A stretch of 64,000 bases of DNA from assembly GCA_965221815.1 (NCBI GenBank), contig OZ244915.1, positions 2,790,001-2,854,000 on the forward strand, written 5' to 3'. The stretch comes from JAPOXR01 sp965221815. Its GTDB lineage: Bacteria; Pseudomonadota; Alphaproteobacteria; Rhodobacterales; Rhodobacteraceae. The translations under genes and the position numbers were made by a program. Of this stretch, positions 55,351 through 64,000 are shown piece after piece. How positions within the stretch are numbered: the stretch's first letter is position 1; the number at the start of each line of letters is the position of its first letter. The notes beneath the pieces were generated by a model that saw nothing but the letters and a program-made list of their open reading frames with translations, made no database searches and had not been told where the DNA came from.

Positions 55351-56022
55351 CTATGCGATTCCCAAAACTCTGATGCCGATCATGACGGCCAATTCCTCCA
55401 TCATCAGGCACAGGATCAGCAACGGAAAAGCGAGAGCGAGCAGCGGGATGGTCACTCTATGCTGTCGTTCAAACTGCGCGTATCGCCCAATCAAGGCTAC
55501 AGTCAAAGAAAGGCCAAGATAGAAAAACAGCAGGGTTTCCGTTTCTCCAAGCAGGAGGATTGGCAGGAGTAGTGCGAGACAATCGGCCGGCGGCAATAAT
55601 TCGTGGCCACTGAGACTCTGGATACGCCAGAATGCCCATGCGAGGACAAACAGGGTGAACCCGGAAATTGCCATCCAACTGCTCATGGCCCCCGAAATAC
55701 CAGCGGAGAGACCCACGAGGGCGCAGATTGGCAGGATCAATTCGGTCGGCGCCCATTGGGTTTTCCAATCAACAAGGGCAGCGGTCATCAAGAGCGCATA
55801 GAGCGCGGCGTTCACCATGGATGCGGTGATGTTTAAACTGCCCGTTGTAAATATTGAGATGAAAAATCCGCATGTGGACGAAACAGTAGCGGCGGTGGCA
55901 AACCGAAGCGAGGTGGCCACAGAAAGTGTCCTGCCATCGAGCCGTTTACACCCGATCAATCCAAGCCAATGGGACAATCCTCCTGCCATTGGGCAAAGAA
56001 TTATCACCCACCAGATGATCAT
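55351..56022 (-). CDS. Prepilin peptidase-like protein (A24 type, small form)
   Basis: A 223-residue polytopic membrane protein. The two catalytic aspartates of A24 peptidases can be placed in ALVDWKTQWAPTEL and LLPPADCLALLLP (family pattern D...P and G-x-x-D). There is no N-terminal zinc/methylase domain, as in PilU of R64-type pili and TcpJ variants. It would cleave the PilV-like prepilin encoded directly downstream. Overlaps the upstream gene by ATGA. Confidence 0.65.
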   Translation of the reverse strand: MIIWWVIILCPMAGGLSHWLGLIGCKRLDGRTLSVATSLRFATAATVSSTCGFFISIFTTGSLNITASMVNAALYALLMTAALVDWKTQWAPTELILPICALVGLSAGISGAMSSWMAISGFTLFVLAWAFWRIQSLSGHELLPPADCLALLLPILLLGETETLLFFYLGLSLTVALIGRYAQFERQHRVTIPLLALAFPLLILCLMMEELAVMIGIRVLGIA

Positions 56023-56504
56023 TGGACGTGTGTTGCCATGGCGGGCGCACCCTGAACGATCACACGTAGTGGACGCGGAATAGCCAGCTCGCCGATGAAA
56101 TGACGCCCGCCTTCTGTCGTGTAACGTCCCGAAGCCGTTATCTCGGCTGATGTTTCGCCAGGCTTCAAGCTTCGGGCAAAAGTGGCAGCCTCGGTCAAAT
56201 TCCAGTTCATGCCCTCAGTTGGGTTGAACTCCAGCGGAGCAGTGACGAGGAGTTTTTGCAATCCATCTGTGATGACCTGACTGGTCCAGGCAATGGGACT
56301 CTGGAACGGATCAGGCGATGAAGCTGCAATCTCACCAACAGGAAAACCAGCAGTTCGTGCAGTCTCATATGCCACCATGTGATGGACTGCCATGCTGTTG
56401 GCATGAGCACGCGCACGCCGCATCAGCCACTCGGGCTCTGATTGCAGTGCCGTCATTGGCAACAGTTGGCCGAATGCCAGCAGCACGGACAACAGACTCA
56501 ACAT
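56019..56504 (-). CDS. PilM-like pilus protein
   Basis: A 161-residue protein with an N-terminal hydrophobic segment (LLSVLLAFGQLLPMTAL), then HMVAYETARTAGFPVGEI and a C-terminal ...GRYTTEGGRHFIGELAIPRPL. Size, topology and place between DotM/TrbA-like and prepilin peptidase-like genes suggest the conjugative PilM family. The match is weak, so the call depends on context. Both ends overlap neighbouring genes. Confidence 0.45.
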   Translation of the reverse strand: MLSLLSVLLAFGQLLPMTALQSEPEWLMRRARAHANSMAVHHMVAYETARTAGFPVGEIAASSPDPFQSPIAWTSQVITDGLQKLLVTAPLEFNPTEGMNWNLTEAATFARSLKPGETSAEITASGRYTTEGGRHFIGELAIPRPLRVIVQGAPAMATHVQ

Positions 56505-57877
56505 GACGGGAAATTCCCTGCGGTTTCACGTAGCCTGTCGCCGACCGGTTTGCGTGCTTCCCGCACCAAGTGTCGAACTCTTGCACGCGCCGGATCAAGG
56601 TCAAGATAATCATGGATGAGTGAGCAGCCCGCGCGAAAGGTACGTGGCAAGAAAAGTCGCTGCCGTGCCTGCCGTTCGGCCCGATAATGTGCGACGACAC
56701 CTGCGGCTTCAGCGGCGGCAGCATCATTTCCAGCAGCGTTCAACGCATACCACAAGACCCGATCCTCACGCTTCAACCACACAAAGGAAGCACTGGCGAG
56801 AACACCTTTGCGCCGTCTTGCTGCCAATAGCATGGCCATGAATGCCGTCCTTTGAAAGGCATGACCGTCTGCGATTACACAGAGGCGTTTGCCCTCCGGC
56901 CCGGCCAGTATCGACGCGATCAGGCGCATTGTTTTCTTGTCGCGGGAAATCATGTCATCAAGTGCGCACCCTTGCCATACTGCTTTTTCTGCAAGTGCCG
57001 ATAGCGTCGCCAGCATGTCTTCGCATTCGGCGTCACGCTCACTGAATCCAAGTGCGAGTCCGGCGGTGAATGCGCGCAACATGATTGGTAAATTGTCAAA
57101 ACCACACCAAACGTCTCCAAGCTGACCATCCATGGCCTCGCACACCGCGTCTGCAGACAAATGTTCGTTCACTTCAATTGCTTTGGGTGCCGGATCCAGC
57201 GGATGACCATCCTCTGCCGGACAGCATGCCAATCGCTGAGAAGACAGCCACACCTCCGGTCGTAAAGCGATTTCCATAGCTGGCGGAAGAATCGCCGGGA
57301 GTTCAGGATAGACAAGCATTCCCTCCAAATACTCTGATCTGGTGCGGCTCGCCTGCAGTTCCGCAATGGATTTCACCGGATTCGTGCGCTGCGAGATAGA
57401 GCTGAAACTTCTGACAATACCGGTCAGGGGCCATGCGTGGGATTGTGCGTCGATCAAACTGTCGAGATCGTGCCGCTGCCGAAACTTCATCTCCGGGCGA
57501 CAGCTACGGAGGCGAAACGCTGCGATAAGAAGCGGCAGAACAGACATCAGGAAAATGGCTCGCCCGGCTGACATCTGTAGATCGAGCCAATCATGTTTCG
57601 TAAGAACAGGCGGCGAAAATGGTGTATATTGACCGCACCAATGCAGCGCCGGAAGCAGGATTGTCGTACCAATCCAGGGGATGCGTGTCAGCGTTTCAAA
57701 TTCTGCTGCCACCGAGGCGAAAGGCAGGAGAAGCAAAAGAGCCGCACTCGCCAATATTGCCTGTAATTGTTCGTCTATCGCAGATAGGGCTGCGAGAGCC
57801 GCACTGACCGCAAGAGCACCAAGAAAGAGTGTCGCCGCCGGGTCCTGCTGATGCGCGTCGGATTTGGGTTCTGTCAC
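56498..57877 (-). CDS. DotM/IcmP/TrbA-like type IVB secretion component
   Basis: A 459-residue protein with two or three N-terminal membrane helices (LFLGALAVSAALAALSAI; AILASAALLLLLPFAS; IFLMSVLPLLIAAF) and a large cytoplasmic domain. The C-terminal part shows the DotM hallmarks SASFVWLKREDRVLWYALNAAG and EAAGVVAHYRAERQARQRL. DotM is part of the coupling complex of Dot/Icm systems and TrbA is its counterpart in IncI plasmids. First gene of a four-gene overlapping operon. Confidence 0.72.
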   Translation of the reverse strand: MTEPKSDAHQQDPAATLFLGALAVSAALAALSAIDEQLQAILASAALLLLLPFASVAAEFETLTRIPWIGTTILLPALHWCGQYTPFSPPVLTKHDWLDLQMSAGRAIFLMSVLPLLIAAFRLRSCRPEMKFRQRHDLDSLIDAQSHAWPLTGIVRSFSSISQRTNPVKSIAELQASRTRSEYLEGMLVYPELPAILPPAMEIALRPEVWLSSQRLACCPAEDGHPLDPAPKAIEVNEHLSADAVCEAMDGQLGDVWCGFDNLPIMLRAFTAGLALGFSERDAECEDMLATLSALAEKAVWQGCALDDMISRDKKTMRLIASILAGPEGKRLCVIADGHAFQRTAFMAMLLAARRRKGVLASASFVWLKREDRVLWYALNAAGNDAAAAEAAGVVAHYRAERQARQRLFLPRTFRAGCSLIHDYLDLDPARARVRHLVREARKPVGDRLRETAGNFPSC

Positions 57878-58078
57878 GGGCCACTTCCATTATCGGCAAG
57901 CGCTTTGACGCAGCGCATAGATAACGGCTAAGCGACAAGTGAGAAAATCCTGGCCCGGTGATCGTTCACCAGACAAGAGACATGTTGAAAACCGGAGTGG
58001 AGTCGCCAGTCAGGGCCCGGGGAGGAGAAAATTGATTCCCGCCTTGACAAAACAGGCAATCGCTACAATTTGCCTTGT

Positions 58079-58474
58079 ATGAAACCCGTTTCCTGGACGT
58101 TCTGGCTCGTCGCGGCTCTATGGCTTCCATTGGGAGTCGCCACTTTCGCCTTCACGCGTTTCGGCATGATACCGCCTTCCGATCCGGGCAATCCCGGCCT
58201 TATTCACGATTTGGTTTCGTTATCGCCAGCCATGCTGGGTGGTTTGCCACTTGCCGTCGCGTTACGCCGGATATGGCAGCTCAAACGAATAAAGACAGCC
58301 TACCTGCTTGGTGCCATATTGGGACCACTCGCAATCCTTGCCGCGACCATGGGTGGCCTGCTGGGGCCAATCGGTGTGATTCTCTATCCTGTCATCTTCA
58401 GTCTACCCGCAATCGTGGCTGCTGCCTGGTTGACGTGGAGACAGAGACGGGCTGATCGCAACAATTCACGATAG
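58079..58474 (+). CDS. Hypothetical membrane protein
   Basis: A 131-residue protein from ATG 58079 (MKPVSWTFWLVAALWLPLGVATFAF). Three to four hydrophobic segments and a basic C-terminus (TWRQRRADRNNSR). No recognised family. It is divergent from the DotM/TrbA-like operon and may belong to the same accessory region. Confidence 0.6.
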   Translation: MKPVSWTFWLVAALWLPLGVATFAFTRFGMIPPSDPGNPGLIHDLVSLSPAMLGGLPLAVALRRIWQLKRIKTAYLLGAILGPLAILAATMGGLLGPIGVILYPVIFSLPAIVAAAWLTWRQRRADRNNSR

Positions 58475-58641
58475 TCTCAACCGTAACACGTTCCTGTCCA
58501 TGCACGGCACCGAAAGGTGCCACACCAGATGTCCATCCCAAGGTGCAGTCAAATGCACAGGATTCAGCACCGTGACCGCATCAGGAGCGGAATCCGTAAG
58601 CGTTCTGTAGGGTCAGCGCATCTCGCAAGATTGCGCCTGGA

Positions 58642-58851
58642 TCAGTCGAGAAGTGATAAATTTTCCGCTGAAGATCTGCCCCCGCGTCCCGATTGGAGCT
58701 CATAGGAGACCTTTTGCCCGTCCTTGACGGATTCGATTCCGGCGCGCTCGAGGGCGGAAATATGGAGAAACGCATCATCCGCACCGTCATCCGGCACAAT
58801 AAATCCGTAACCCTTTTTGTAATTGAACCATTTGACAGTGCCTGTCGCCAT
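58642..58851 (-). CDS. Cold-shock domain protein
   Basis: A 69-residue CspA-type RNA chaperone from ATG 58851 (MATGTVKWFNYKKGYGFI) with GGAGCTCCC upstream. RNP1 KGYGFI and RNP2 DAFLHIS are intact. The protein length is standard; further upstream codons in frame are not plausible. Confidence 0.92.
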   Translation of the reverse strand: MATGTVKWFNYKKGYGFIVPDDGADDAFLHISALERAGIESVKDGQKVSYELQSGRGGRSSAENLSLLD

Positions 58852-59078
58852 AAGGGAGCTCCCGAGAATCTGTAAATCTGCCTTCCTAATGGGACCAAGC
58901 GGCACGACTGTCAATGACAATTTGCCAGACTCGGGACATGTAACTGTCTTGCCCGCGACTCTTCATCCGCATCGTTGCATCAGGCTGTAATGGAATGAGG
59001 CCGAAAAACGACGACGTGCAGCATTCAAACTTTTTATCTTGCAGGAGAAACCAAAACCAGCAACTGGCGGCAAAGTTC

Positions 59079-59297
59079 CTATACTCCTGACTTGCTGCCA
59101 GTCGACGTCATTATCCCTGGCAGCATTTTCACTTGACCAACAAGTTTCGGTTTTGGATTTGAAAACATCTCGTTGATGTTGAGCGCGAGATATCGTCGGG
59201 TTTTTGTTGCAAAACCCTTGGCGTCAGCACAGCGACTCAGAAATGAAGGATCTCTCTCAGCGAGTCTTTCCAGAACATAAACCATGGCTTTTGCCAT
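59079..59297 (-). CDS. Truncated conserved hypothetical protein
   Basis: A 72-residue frame from ATG 59297. The beginning (MAKAMVYVLERLAERDPSFL, then a basic KTRRYLALNINEMF) resembles the N-terminus of a small conserved family with a ...RRYIA-x4-ELY pattern. After about residue 55 the resemblance stops (LPGIMTSTGSKSGV), so the gene may be a frameshifted remnant. Function unknown. Confidence 0.35.
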   Translation of the reverse strand: MAKAMVYVLERLAERDPSFLSRCADAKGFATKTRRYLALNINEMFSNPKPKLVGQVKMLPGIMTSTGSKSGV

Positions 59298-59837
59298 CGC
59301 GCCATATCTGGATGACCTCAACCTTCTTGACTTCGTTATTGGTTTTACTCGTGGCGCATTGAGCCATCGGTTGGCGCGTCATCGGCTGGGTCCAGCGGCT
59401 GGGACGTCTATCTATACGGGCATTATGATTCGCTGCGAAACTGACTGCTCATTGGCGTATCCTTCAAGACTGAATGTGTTACGTATTTCAACAAACTGCT
59501 CTACCAAACGGTTCATGCTTTCTTCCTGATCGCGGCCGCACGATCCCAGCAGAATATCTCTCAACAAATTGCCGATCACGGGAAATGAGCCTTTTATGCG
59601 GGCCAATGGATTGCTGACGGCGTCAAGACACAAGACACTGATGCCGGAAACAACCGGTTTTCTGCTGCATAATGTCTCGAATGGCCTCCTCTCAGTTTCA
59701 AATGATAAACTGAAAGGTGTGGGTGCTGCAGATATCCAGTTTTCATGACACCGCAAATCGCTGGTCTTTTGGACCGGGTTGTGCCACGTCTTTACCGCGT
59801 TCATTGCAGACGAAGTGACAGATCAAAAGGTGACAAA
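59298..59837. promoter_or_regulatory. Upstream region of the sugar-acid dehydratase with a palindrome
   Basis: About 540 bases without a convincing gene. TCAGTTT (59692-59698) and AAACTGA (59707-59713) form an inverted repeat with an 8-base spacer about 125 bases before the dehydratase start, a plausible operator. A minus-strand frame at 59412-59804 has irregular composition. Regulatory role is inferred. Confidence 0.35.
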
Positions 59838-61634
59838 ATGACCCGCATTGACAAGAAGGACCTGCGCTCTCGCCAGTGGTTCATGAATCCGGACAACCCC
59901 GAAATGACCGCGATGTATATCGAGCGATATATGAATTACGGGCTGACTCGCGAAGAGCTGCAGTCTGGGCGGCCAATCATCGGAATTGCACAGACCGGAA
60001 GTGATCTGTCGCCTTGCAACCGACACCATATCGAATTGTCCAAGCGGGTCCGCGACGGAATTAACGCGGCTGGCGGCACTGCCATCGAAATTCCGGTTCA
60101 CCCCATACAGGAAACCGGCAAAAGACCAACGGCCATGCTTGACCGTAACCTGGCCTATCTGTCGTTGGTTGAATCCCTGTTTGGCTATCCCATCGACGGC
60201 GTCGTTCTCAATATCGGATGTGACAAGACAACGCCCGCATTGCTGATGGCTGCTGCCACGGTCAACATTCCGGCCATTGCCCTGTCCGTGGGGCCTATGC
60301 TCAATGGTTGGATCGATGGGCAACTGGCCGGCTCAGGCACAATTGTCTGGAAAGCGAGGGAATTGCGGGCTGCTGACAAGATTGATGATGTCGGCTTCAC
60401 TGAAATGGTCGCGGCCTCGGCACCCTCTGTTGGCTATTGCAATACCATGGGCACCGCGACAACAATGAACTCTCTCGCCGAGGCAATGGGCATGCAACTT
60501 CCGGGATCTGCGTCTATTCCGGCTCCGTACCGCGAGCGTGGCCAGATGAGCTATCAGACCGGACGTCGAATCGTGGAAATGGTGTGGGACGACCTGCGCC
60601 CTTCTGACATCATCACACGACAGTCATTGGAAAATGCGATCGTGGTGAATTCGGCAATCGGCGGCTCGACCAACGCACCCATCCATCTCAACGCCATCGC
60701 CCGTCAACTGGGGATAGAATTGAATAATGATGACTGGCAGCGATTGGGTCATCATGTGCCGCTGCTCGTCAATCTTCAACCCGCAGGTGAATTTCTTGGC
60801 GAAGACTATCACCGTGCCGGTGGCGTACCAGCCGTGATCTCAGAACTGATGAAGGCCGACCTCCTGCCCAATCCCGCTGCCCTGACAGTCAATGGACATC
60901 ATATTGGCGAAAATTGTGCAGAGATTGCCACAAAACGGCCCGAGGTTATCCGGCCCGTCAATGACCCTCTCGTGGAATCAGCCGGGTTTATCAATTTGAA
61001 AGGCAATCTCTTTGAGAGTGCAATCATGAAAACGTGTGTCATCAGTGACACTTTCCGCGCCAAATATCTCCAGAATCCTGATGATCCTGATGCTTTTGAA
61101 GGTCGCGCCGTGGTGTTTGATGGACCCGAAGATTTCCACGCGCGAATCGATAATCCGCACGAAGCCATCGACGAGGATTGCATCTTGTTCATGCGCGGCG
61201 CGGGTCCCATCGGCTATCCAGGTGGCGCGGAAGTCGTCAATATGCGCCCACCCGCCTATCTTCTCAAGACGGGTGTCGAAGCCCTTCCCTGTATCGGCGA
61301 TGGCAGGCAATCGGGCACCTCAGGCTCCCCTTCCATCCTCAATGCATCGCCCGAAGCGGCGAAAAATGGCGGACTGGCCCTGCTGCAGAATGGTGACAGG
61401 GTGCGTATTGATCTCAAGACATGCCGTGCTGACATGTTGGTTGATGAAGACGAGCTGAAGCGGCGCAGTGACGCCCTTGCCAAACAGGGTGGCTACCGTA
61501 GCCCCGAGAGTCAAACGCCGTGGCAACAGCTGTTTCGTGGACATGTCGCACCGTTTTCCGAAGGAATGGTTTTGCAGGGATGCACGGATTTTCGTGACAT
61601 TGCCCGGAAGTTCACACCGCGGGACAATCACTAA
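59838..61634 (+). CDS. Sugar-acid dehydratase, XylD/AraC (IlvD/Edd family)
   Basis: Fe-S dehydratase of 598 residues from ATG 59838 (AAAGGTGACAAA upstream). IlvD/Edd landmarks: SPCNRHH, NIGCDKTTPALLM and SVGYCNTMGTATTMNSLAEAMG with the cluster cysteines, plus NSAIGGSTNAPIH. These spellings, and the length, fit L-arabonate/D-xylonate dehydratases rather than IlvD (present at 15929-17662). The stop TAA is created by the downstream IS5 insertion; before insertion the stop would have been TAG at the same codon. An SDR gene followed within five bases. Confidence 0.88.
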   Translation: MTRIDKKDLRSRQWFMNPDNPEMTAMYIERYMNYGLTREELQSGRPIIGIAQTGSDLSPCNRHHIELSKRVRDGINAAGGTAIEIPVHPIQETGKRPTAMLDRNLAYLSLVESLFGYPIDGVVLNIGCDKTTPALLMAAATVNIPAIALSVGPMLNGWIDGQLAGSGTIVWKARELRAADKIDDVGFTEMVAASAPSVGYCNTMGTATTMNSLAEAMGMQLPGSASIPAPYRERGQMSYQTGRRIVEMVWDDLRPSDIITRQSLENAIVVNSAIGGSTNAPIHLNAIARQLGIELNNDDWQRLGHHVPLLVNLQPAGEFLGEDYHRAGGVPAVISELMKADLLPNPAALTVNGHHIGENCAEIATKRPEVIRPVNDPLVESAGFINLKGNLFESAIMKTCVISDTFRAKYLQNPDDPDAFEGRAVVFDGPEDFHARIDNPHEAIDEDCILFMRGAGPIGYPGGAEVVNMRPPAYLLKTGVEALPCIGDGRQSGTSGSPSILNASPEAAKNGGLALLQNGDRVRIDLKTCRADMLVDEDELKRRSDALAKQGGYRSPESQTPWQQLFRGHVAPFSEGMVLQGCTDFRDIARKFTPRDNH

Positions 61635-62510
61635 GGCCCGTTGACAATTGCCTTGCGTCTTGAGTTCTTGTCGTGTATTTGTGTCGGCATTGCACGCCGA
61701 AAAAGGCGGCACGAGCAGACGAGGCAGGTGACAAGATGAATGCAGATCGCACAGTTTTGACGGATGAGATGTGGGCGCGGGTGGCACCGCTGTGTCCGGG
61801 CCAGGTGACTGACCCGGGGTGCACAGCTGTCGACAATCGTCTTTTTCTGGAAGGGGTTCTCTGGCGGTTCCGGACAGGAACCCCCTGGCGTGATCTCCCG
61901 CCGCATTTTGGGCGATGGACCCGTGTCTTCAAGCGGTTCCGGCGTTGGACCAAAGCGAATCTTTTTGAACGTATTTTCAATGAGTTATCCGGTGATCTGG
62001 ATCTGTCAATGGTGTCTGTGGATGGCACGATCATGCCAGCGCACCGATGGGCCTCCGGGGCCAAAAAGGGGGATCAGAATCGGAAGGAATCGGCCGCTCG
62101 AAGGGCGGTCTGACGAGCAAGGTCGTGGCTCTCACGGATGCTGTCGGACATCTGATCCGGTTTGTGGTTCTCCCCGGTCAGACTCATGATCTCAAGGCTG
62201 TACCTGAACTCCTGGACGACCTCACCTGTGAGATGTTGATTGGCGACAAGGCCTTTGACGCGGATTGGGTGCTGGACACAGTGGCGGAACGCGGAGCCAC
62301 GGCGGTGATCCCGCCGCGGTCGAACCGAAGCACGCCACGCGACTTTGACCGCGACGCCTACAAGGAGCGGCACCGAATCGAGAATTTCTTTGCGAAAATC
62401 AAGGAGGCCCAAAGTCTCGCCACACGATACGACAAGACTCTTGCAAGCTTCGCAGCCGGGATTTATCTGATGGCGGGCGTGGTGGCCGCACGATAATTGT
62501 CAACGGGCCT
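61634..62510 (+). mobile_element. IS5-family insertion sequence (IS427-type), 877 bp
   Basis: Terminal inverted repeats AGGCCCGTTGACAATT at 61634 and reverse-complemented to 62510, flanked by TA on both sides (61632-61633 and 62511-62512). The reconstructed empty site is CACTAGATTC, so the target is CTAG with TA duplicated, as for IS427-type IS5 elements. It contains one transposase in two overlapping frames. A truncated second copy is at 50155-50415. Confidence 0.92.
61736..62496 (+). CDS. IS5-family transposase in two frames (programmed -1 frameshift likely)
   Basis: The first frame (ATG 61736 to TGA 62113) encodes MNADRTVLTDEMWARVAPLC through SVDGTIMPAHRWASGAKKGD, with the first catalytic aspartate. 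The second, in the -1 frame to 62496, continues SKGGLTSKVVALTDAVG, MLIGDKAFDADW (second aspartate) and ERHRIENFFAKIKEAQSLATRYDK (glutamate region). The overlap contains CCAAAAAGGGGG (about 62063-62074), where A-AAG-GGG slippage could join the frames, the usual arrangement in IS427-type elements. Confidence 0.88.
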
Positions 62511-62517
62511 TAGATTC

Positions 62518-63237
62518 ATGGGAAACCGTATCGCCGTTATCGGCAGTTCAGGGGCGATCGGCAATGCTCTGACAATTCAGCTTGCGCAACTGCACCCTGA
62601 TGGCGTCGTCTATGCAATCGCGCGGCAACCCGTCCGATTTCTGCAAGGTAACATTACATCTTACCGGCTCAAACCTCTCAACGAAGAGGGAGTTGCGATA
62701 GCGAGCAAAGCAGTCACCGAAGAGGGACCGCTTGATCTTGTCATTGTTGCCACAGGCCTGCTTCATGAGGGCGCGACCCAACCAGAAAAGTCATTGCGTG
62801 ATCTCTCACCCCAAAAGTTCATGCGTCTTTTTGAAGTCAATACGATCCTGCCCGCAATCGTCGCCAAGCATTTTATCCCCAAATTACGCAGCGATGGGCG
62901 GGCCATCTTTGCTGCGCTATCAGCCCGTGTTGGCAGTATCTCCGACAATCACCTCGGTGGATGGTACGCTTATCGCGCGTCGAAAGCCGCTCTCAATATG
63001 ATCATCCGCAACGCAGCCCTCGAGACATCGCGAAGACGCGACAATGTGATCGTGGTCGGCTTGCACCCCGGCACAGTTGACAGCAAACTTTCCCAACCAT
63101 TTCAGTCGACTGTGCCTAAATCAAAACTTTTTTCACCAAACAGTTCAGCCACCTACCTCATTGCGGTGCTGAATGGATTGACAGCGAACGATAGCGGTCA
63201 TTGTTTTGCCTGGGATGGATCACGAATCAATCCCTGA
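62518..63237 (+). CDS. Short-chain dehydrogenase/reductase
   Basis: Rossmann-fold oxidoreductase of 239 residues from ATG 62518. The nucleotide-binding GSSGAIG is at 9-15; the catalytic tyrosine and lysine are in YAYRASKAALN, with the serine in ALSARVGS. HPGTVDSKLSQPF follows. The shape resembles C-factor/YjgI-like SDRs. Before the IS5 insertion its ATG lay five bases after the dehydratase stop, so the two were probably an operon; now only weak ribosome binding sequence precedes it. Confidence 0.88.
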   Translation: MGNRIAVIGSSGAIGNALTIQLAQLHPDGVVYAIARQPVRFLQGNITSYRLKPLNEEGVAIASKAVTEEGPLDLVIVATGLLHEGATQPEKSLRDLSPQKFMRLFEVNTILPAIVAKHFIPKLRSDGRAIFAALSARVGSISDNHLGGWYAYRASKAALNMIIRNAALETSRRRDNVIVVGLHPGTVDSKLSQPFQSTVPKSKLFSPNSSATYLIAVLNGLTANDSGHCFAWDGSRINP

Positions 63238-63510
63238 ACGACGAAGGAAATGGCGGTGGAAACGTTCCCGATTCACCGGAACGTCATGATGTGATGGGGC
63301 GGAGCGCTGCCATCTTGGGAATCGTCAACAAGAGCGAAACTGCGAATGGACAGTTGCGACCGGAGCCGGTCCACCAGCATCCTTTACCTCACAAGCTTAT
63401 TGAGATCCTGAACCATCCCCGCCACCAGGTCCCATGGAAGGCATTTCCCGGTTCATTGGGATGCGTGTATCATTGCGGCTCGGTCAACGCCGCATTCCCA
63501 AGAAGTCAAC

Positions 63511-64000
63511 CTAATCGAGCATTCTATGCTGTTCCTTGCGCAACCACGCGCTTGGACTTTCACCGACAATGCGCCGGAATTCTCGATTGAAATTTGACTT
63601 CGTGTTGAAGCCCGATGACAACATTGCATCGGTGATTGAATCGCCGTCGAGTATGGCTTGCTGGGCCGTCCTGATCCTCGCTTCGTTGATAAACCGAGAG
63701 ACATTACCCCCGGTCATGCGGTTGATTGTCGATGAAAGCGGCTTGGCCGGAATACCCAACTTGCGCGAGAGGCGACCGAGCGTGAGATCCGCATCAAGAT
63801 ACGGTTTATGTTGCGCCATGTAGACCGAAACCCTTTCCCAAACCAGCGGGTCCGGTTCCGGCAGCGGCAAGGGGTCACCCAGATCGTCTGGATTATCGGT
63901 CTGGACATGAGGTGAGAGGCTCACCAGTCCGATGACCAGCAGATTAACAGCCGAAAACACGCTGATAATCCAAGGACGAAAGGCTTCATATCCGGCAATC
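63511..64000 (-). CDS. AraC-family transcriptional regulator (partial, 5' end beyond window)
   Basis: The last 163 codons of a gene that enters from the right edge. The visible N-terminal part is hydrophobic (SVFSAVNLLVIGLVSLS), suggesting a membrane-bound sensor domain, followed by the AraC helix-turn-helix domain: DADLTLGRLSRKLGIPAKPLSSTINRMTGG, FINEARIRTAQQAIL and SSGFNTKSNFNREFRRIVGESPSAW. The open frame continues to base 64000 without a clear start. Confidence 0.88.
   Translation of the reverse strand, partial: IAGYEAFRPWIISVFSAVNLLVIGLVSLSPHVQTDNPDDLGDPLPLPEPDPLVWERVSVYMAQHKPYLDADLTLGRLSRKLGIPAKPLSSTINRMTGGNVSRFINEARIRTAQQAILDGDSITDAMLSSGFNTKSNFNREFRRIVGESPSAWLRKEQHRMLD

Noticed and set aside
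1..64000. CRISPR arrays, rRNA and tRNA genes
   Set aside because: No regularly spaced repeats and no tRNA- or rRNA-like sequences were recognised by eye in the intergenic regions; a dedicated scan was not possible.

Overview
The window looks like chromosomal DNA of an alphaproteobacterium, most like the Rhodobacterales. The housekeeping genes support this: ahcY next to a SenC/SCO gene, the overlapping run tsaE-amgK-murU followed by trxA, folC and accD, the pair argJ-mutT, ubiG, a NDUFAF5-like methyltransferase and hemH. No rRNA, tRNA or CRISPR array was seen. The genome appears to be losing genes and gaining insertion sequences. The regA/regB genes expected around senC and the addB/addA genes expected between murU and trxA are absent. 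At least seven complete or broken mobile elements are present, and several accessory genes carry nonsense or frameshift mutations.

Layout. 1-6.4 kb: a sugar ABC transporter (binding protein, permeases, ATPase) with an enolase-superfamily enzyme, an aldo/keto reductase and a GntR regulator. 6.4-25.1 kb: mostly core genes (ahcY, HD hydrolase, senC, tsaE, amgK, murU, trxA, folC, accD, glycerophosphodiesterase, ilvD, SMP-30-like, EcsC, a family 25 glycosyltransferase with a structured leader, pip, ubiG, methyltransferase, hemH). 25.1-27.0 kb: an IS110-family element. 27.0-28.7 kb: mutT and argJ. 28.9-39.2 kb: a catabolic cluster with an M81 (MlrC-like) peptidase, a YtcJ-like amidohydrolase, a complete Dpp/Opp-type peptide ABC transporter and an amidase.

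39.3-53.8 kb is an accessory region dominated by debris. Its centre is an 8.2-kb IS1595-family transposon (41678-49893) with 27-bp perfect inverted repeats and an 8-bp AAAAATAA target duplication. Besides its transposase it carries a restriction endonuclease-like gene and a DNA methyltransferase gene overlapping by ATGA, plus a 52-residue ORF. Three other elements have landed inside it: an IS4-like element in the transposase gene (11-bp duplication), an IS30-like element in the endonuclease gene, and an ISKra4-like element in the methyltransferase gene (9-bp duplication). Removing the first and third restores open reading frames exactly. A 185-bp MITE is inserted immediately next to the transposon and shares its AAAAATAA target.

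53.8-57.9 kb: a four-gene overlapping cluster (DotM/TrbA-like, PilM-like, prepilin peptidase-like, PilV-like) resembling parts of IncI/R64-type conjugation and thin-pilus systems. 58-64 kb: a small membrane protein, a cold-shock protein, a sugar-acid dehydratase of the XylD/AraC type, an IS5-family element inserted exactly between that gene and an SDR dehydrogenase, and the 3' end of an AraC-family regulator gene running off the right edge.
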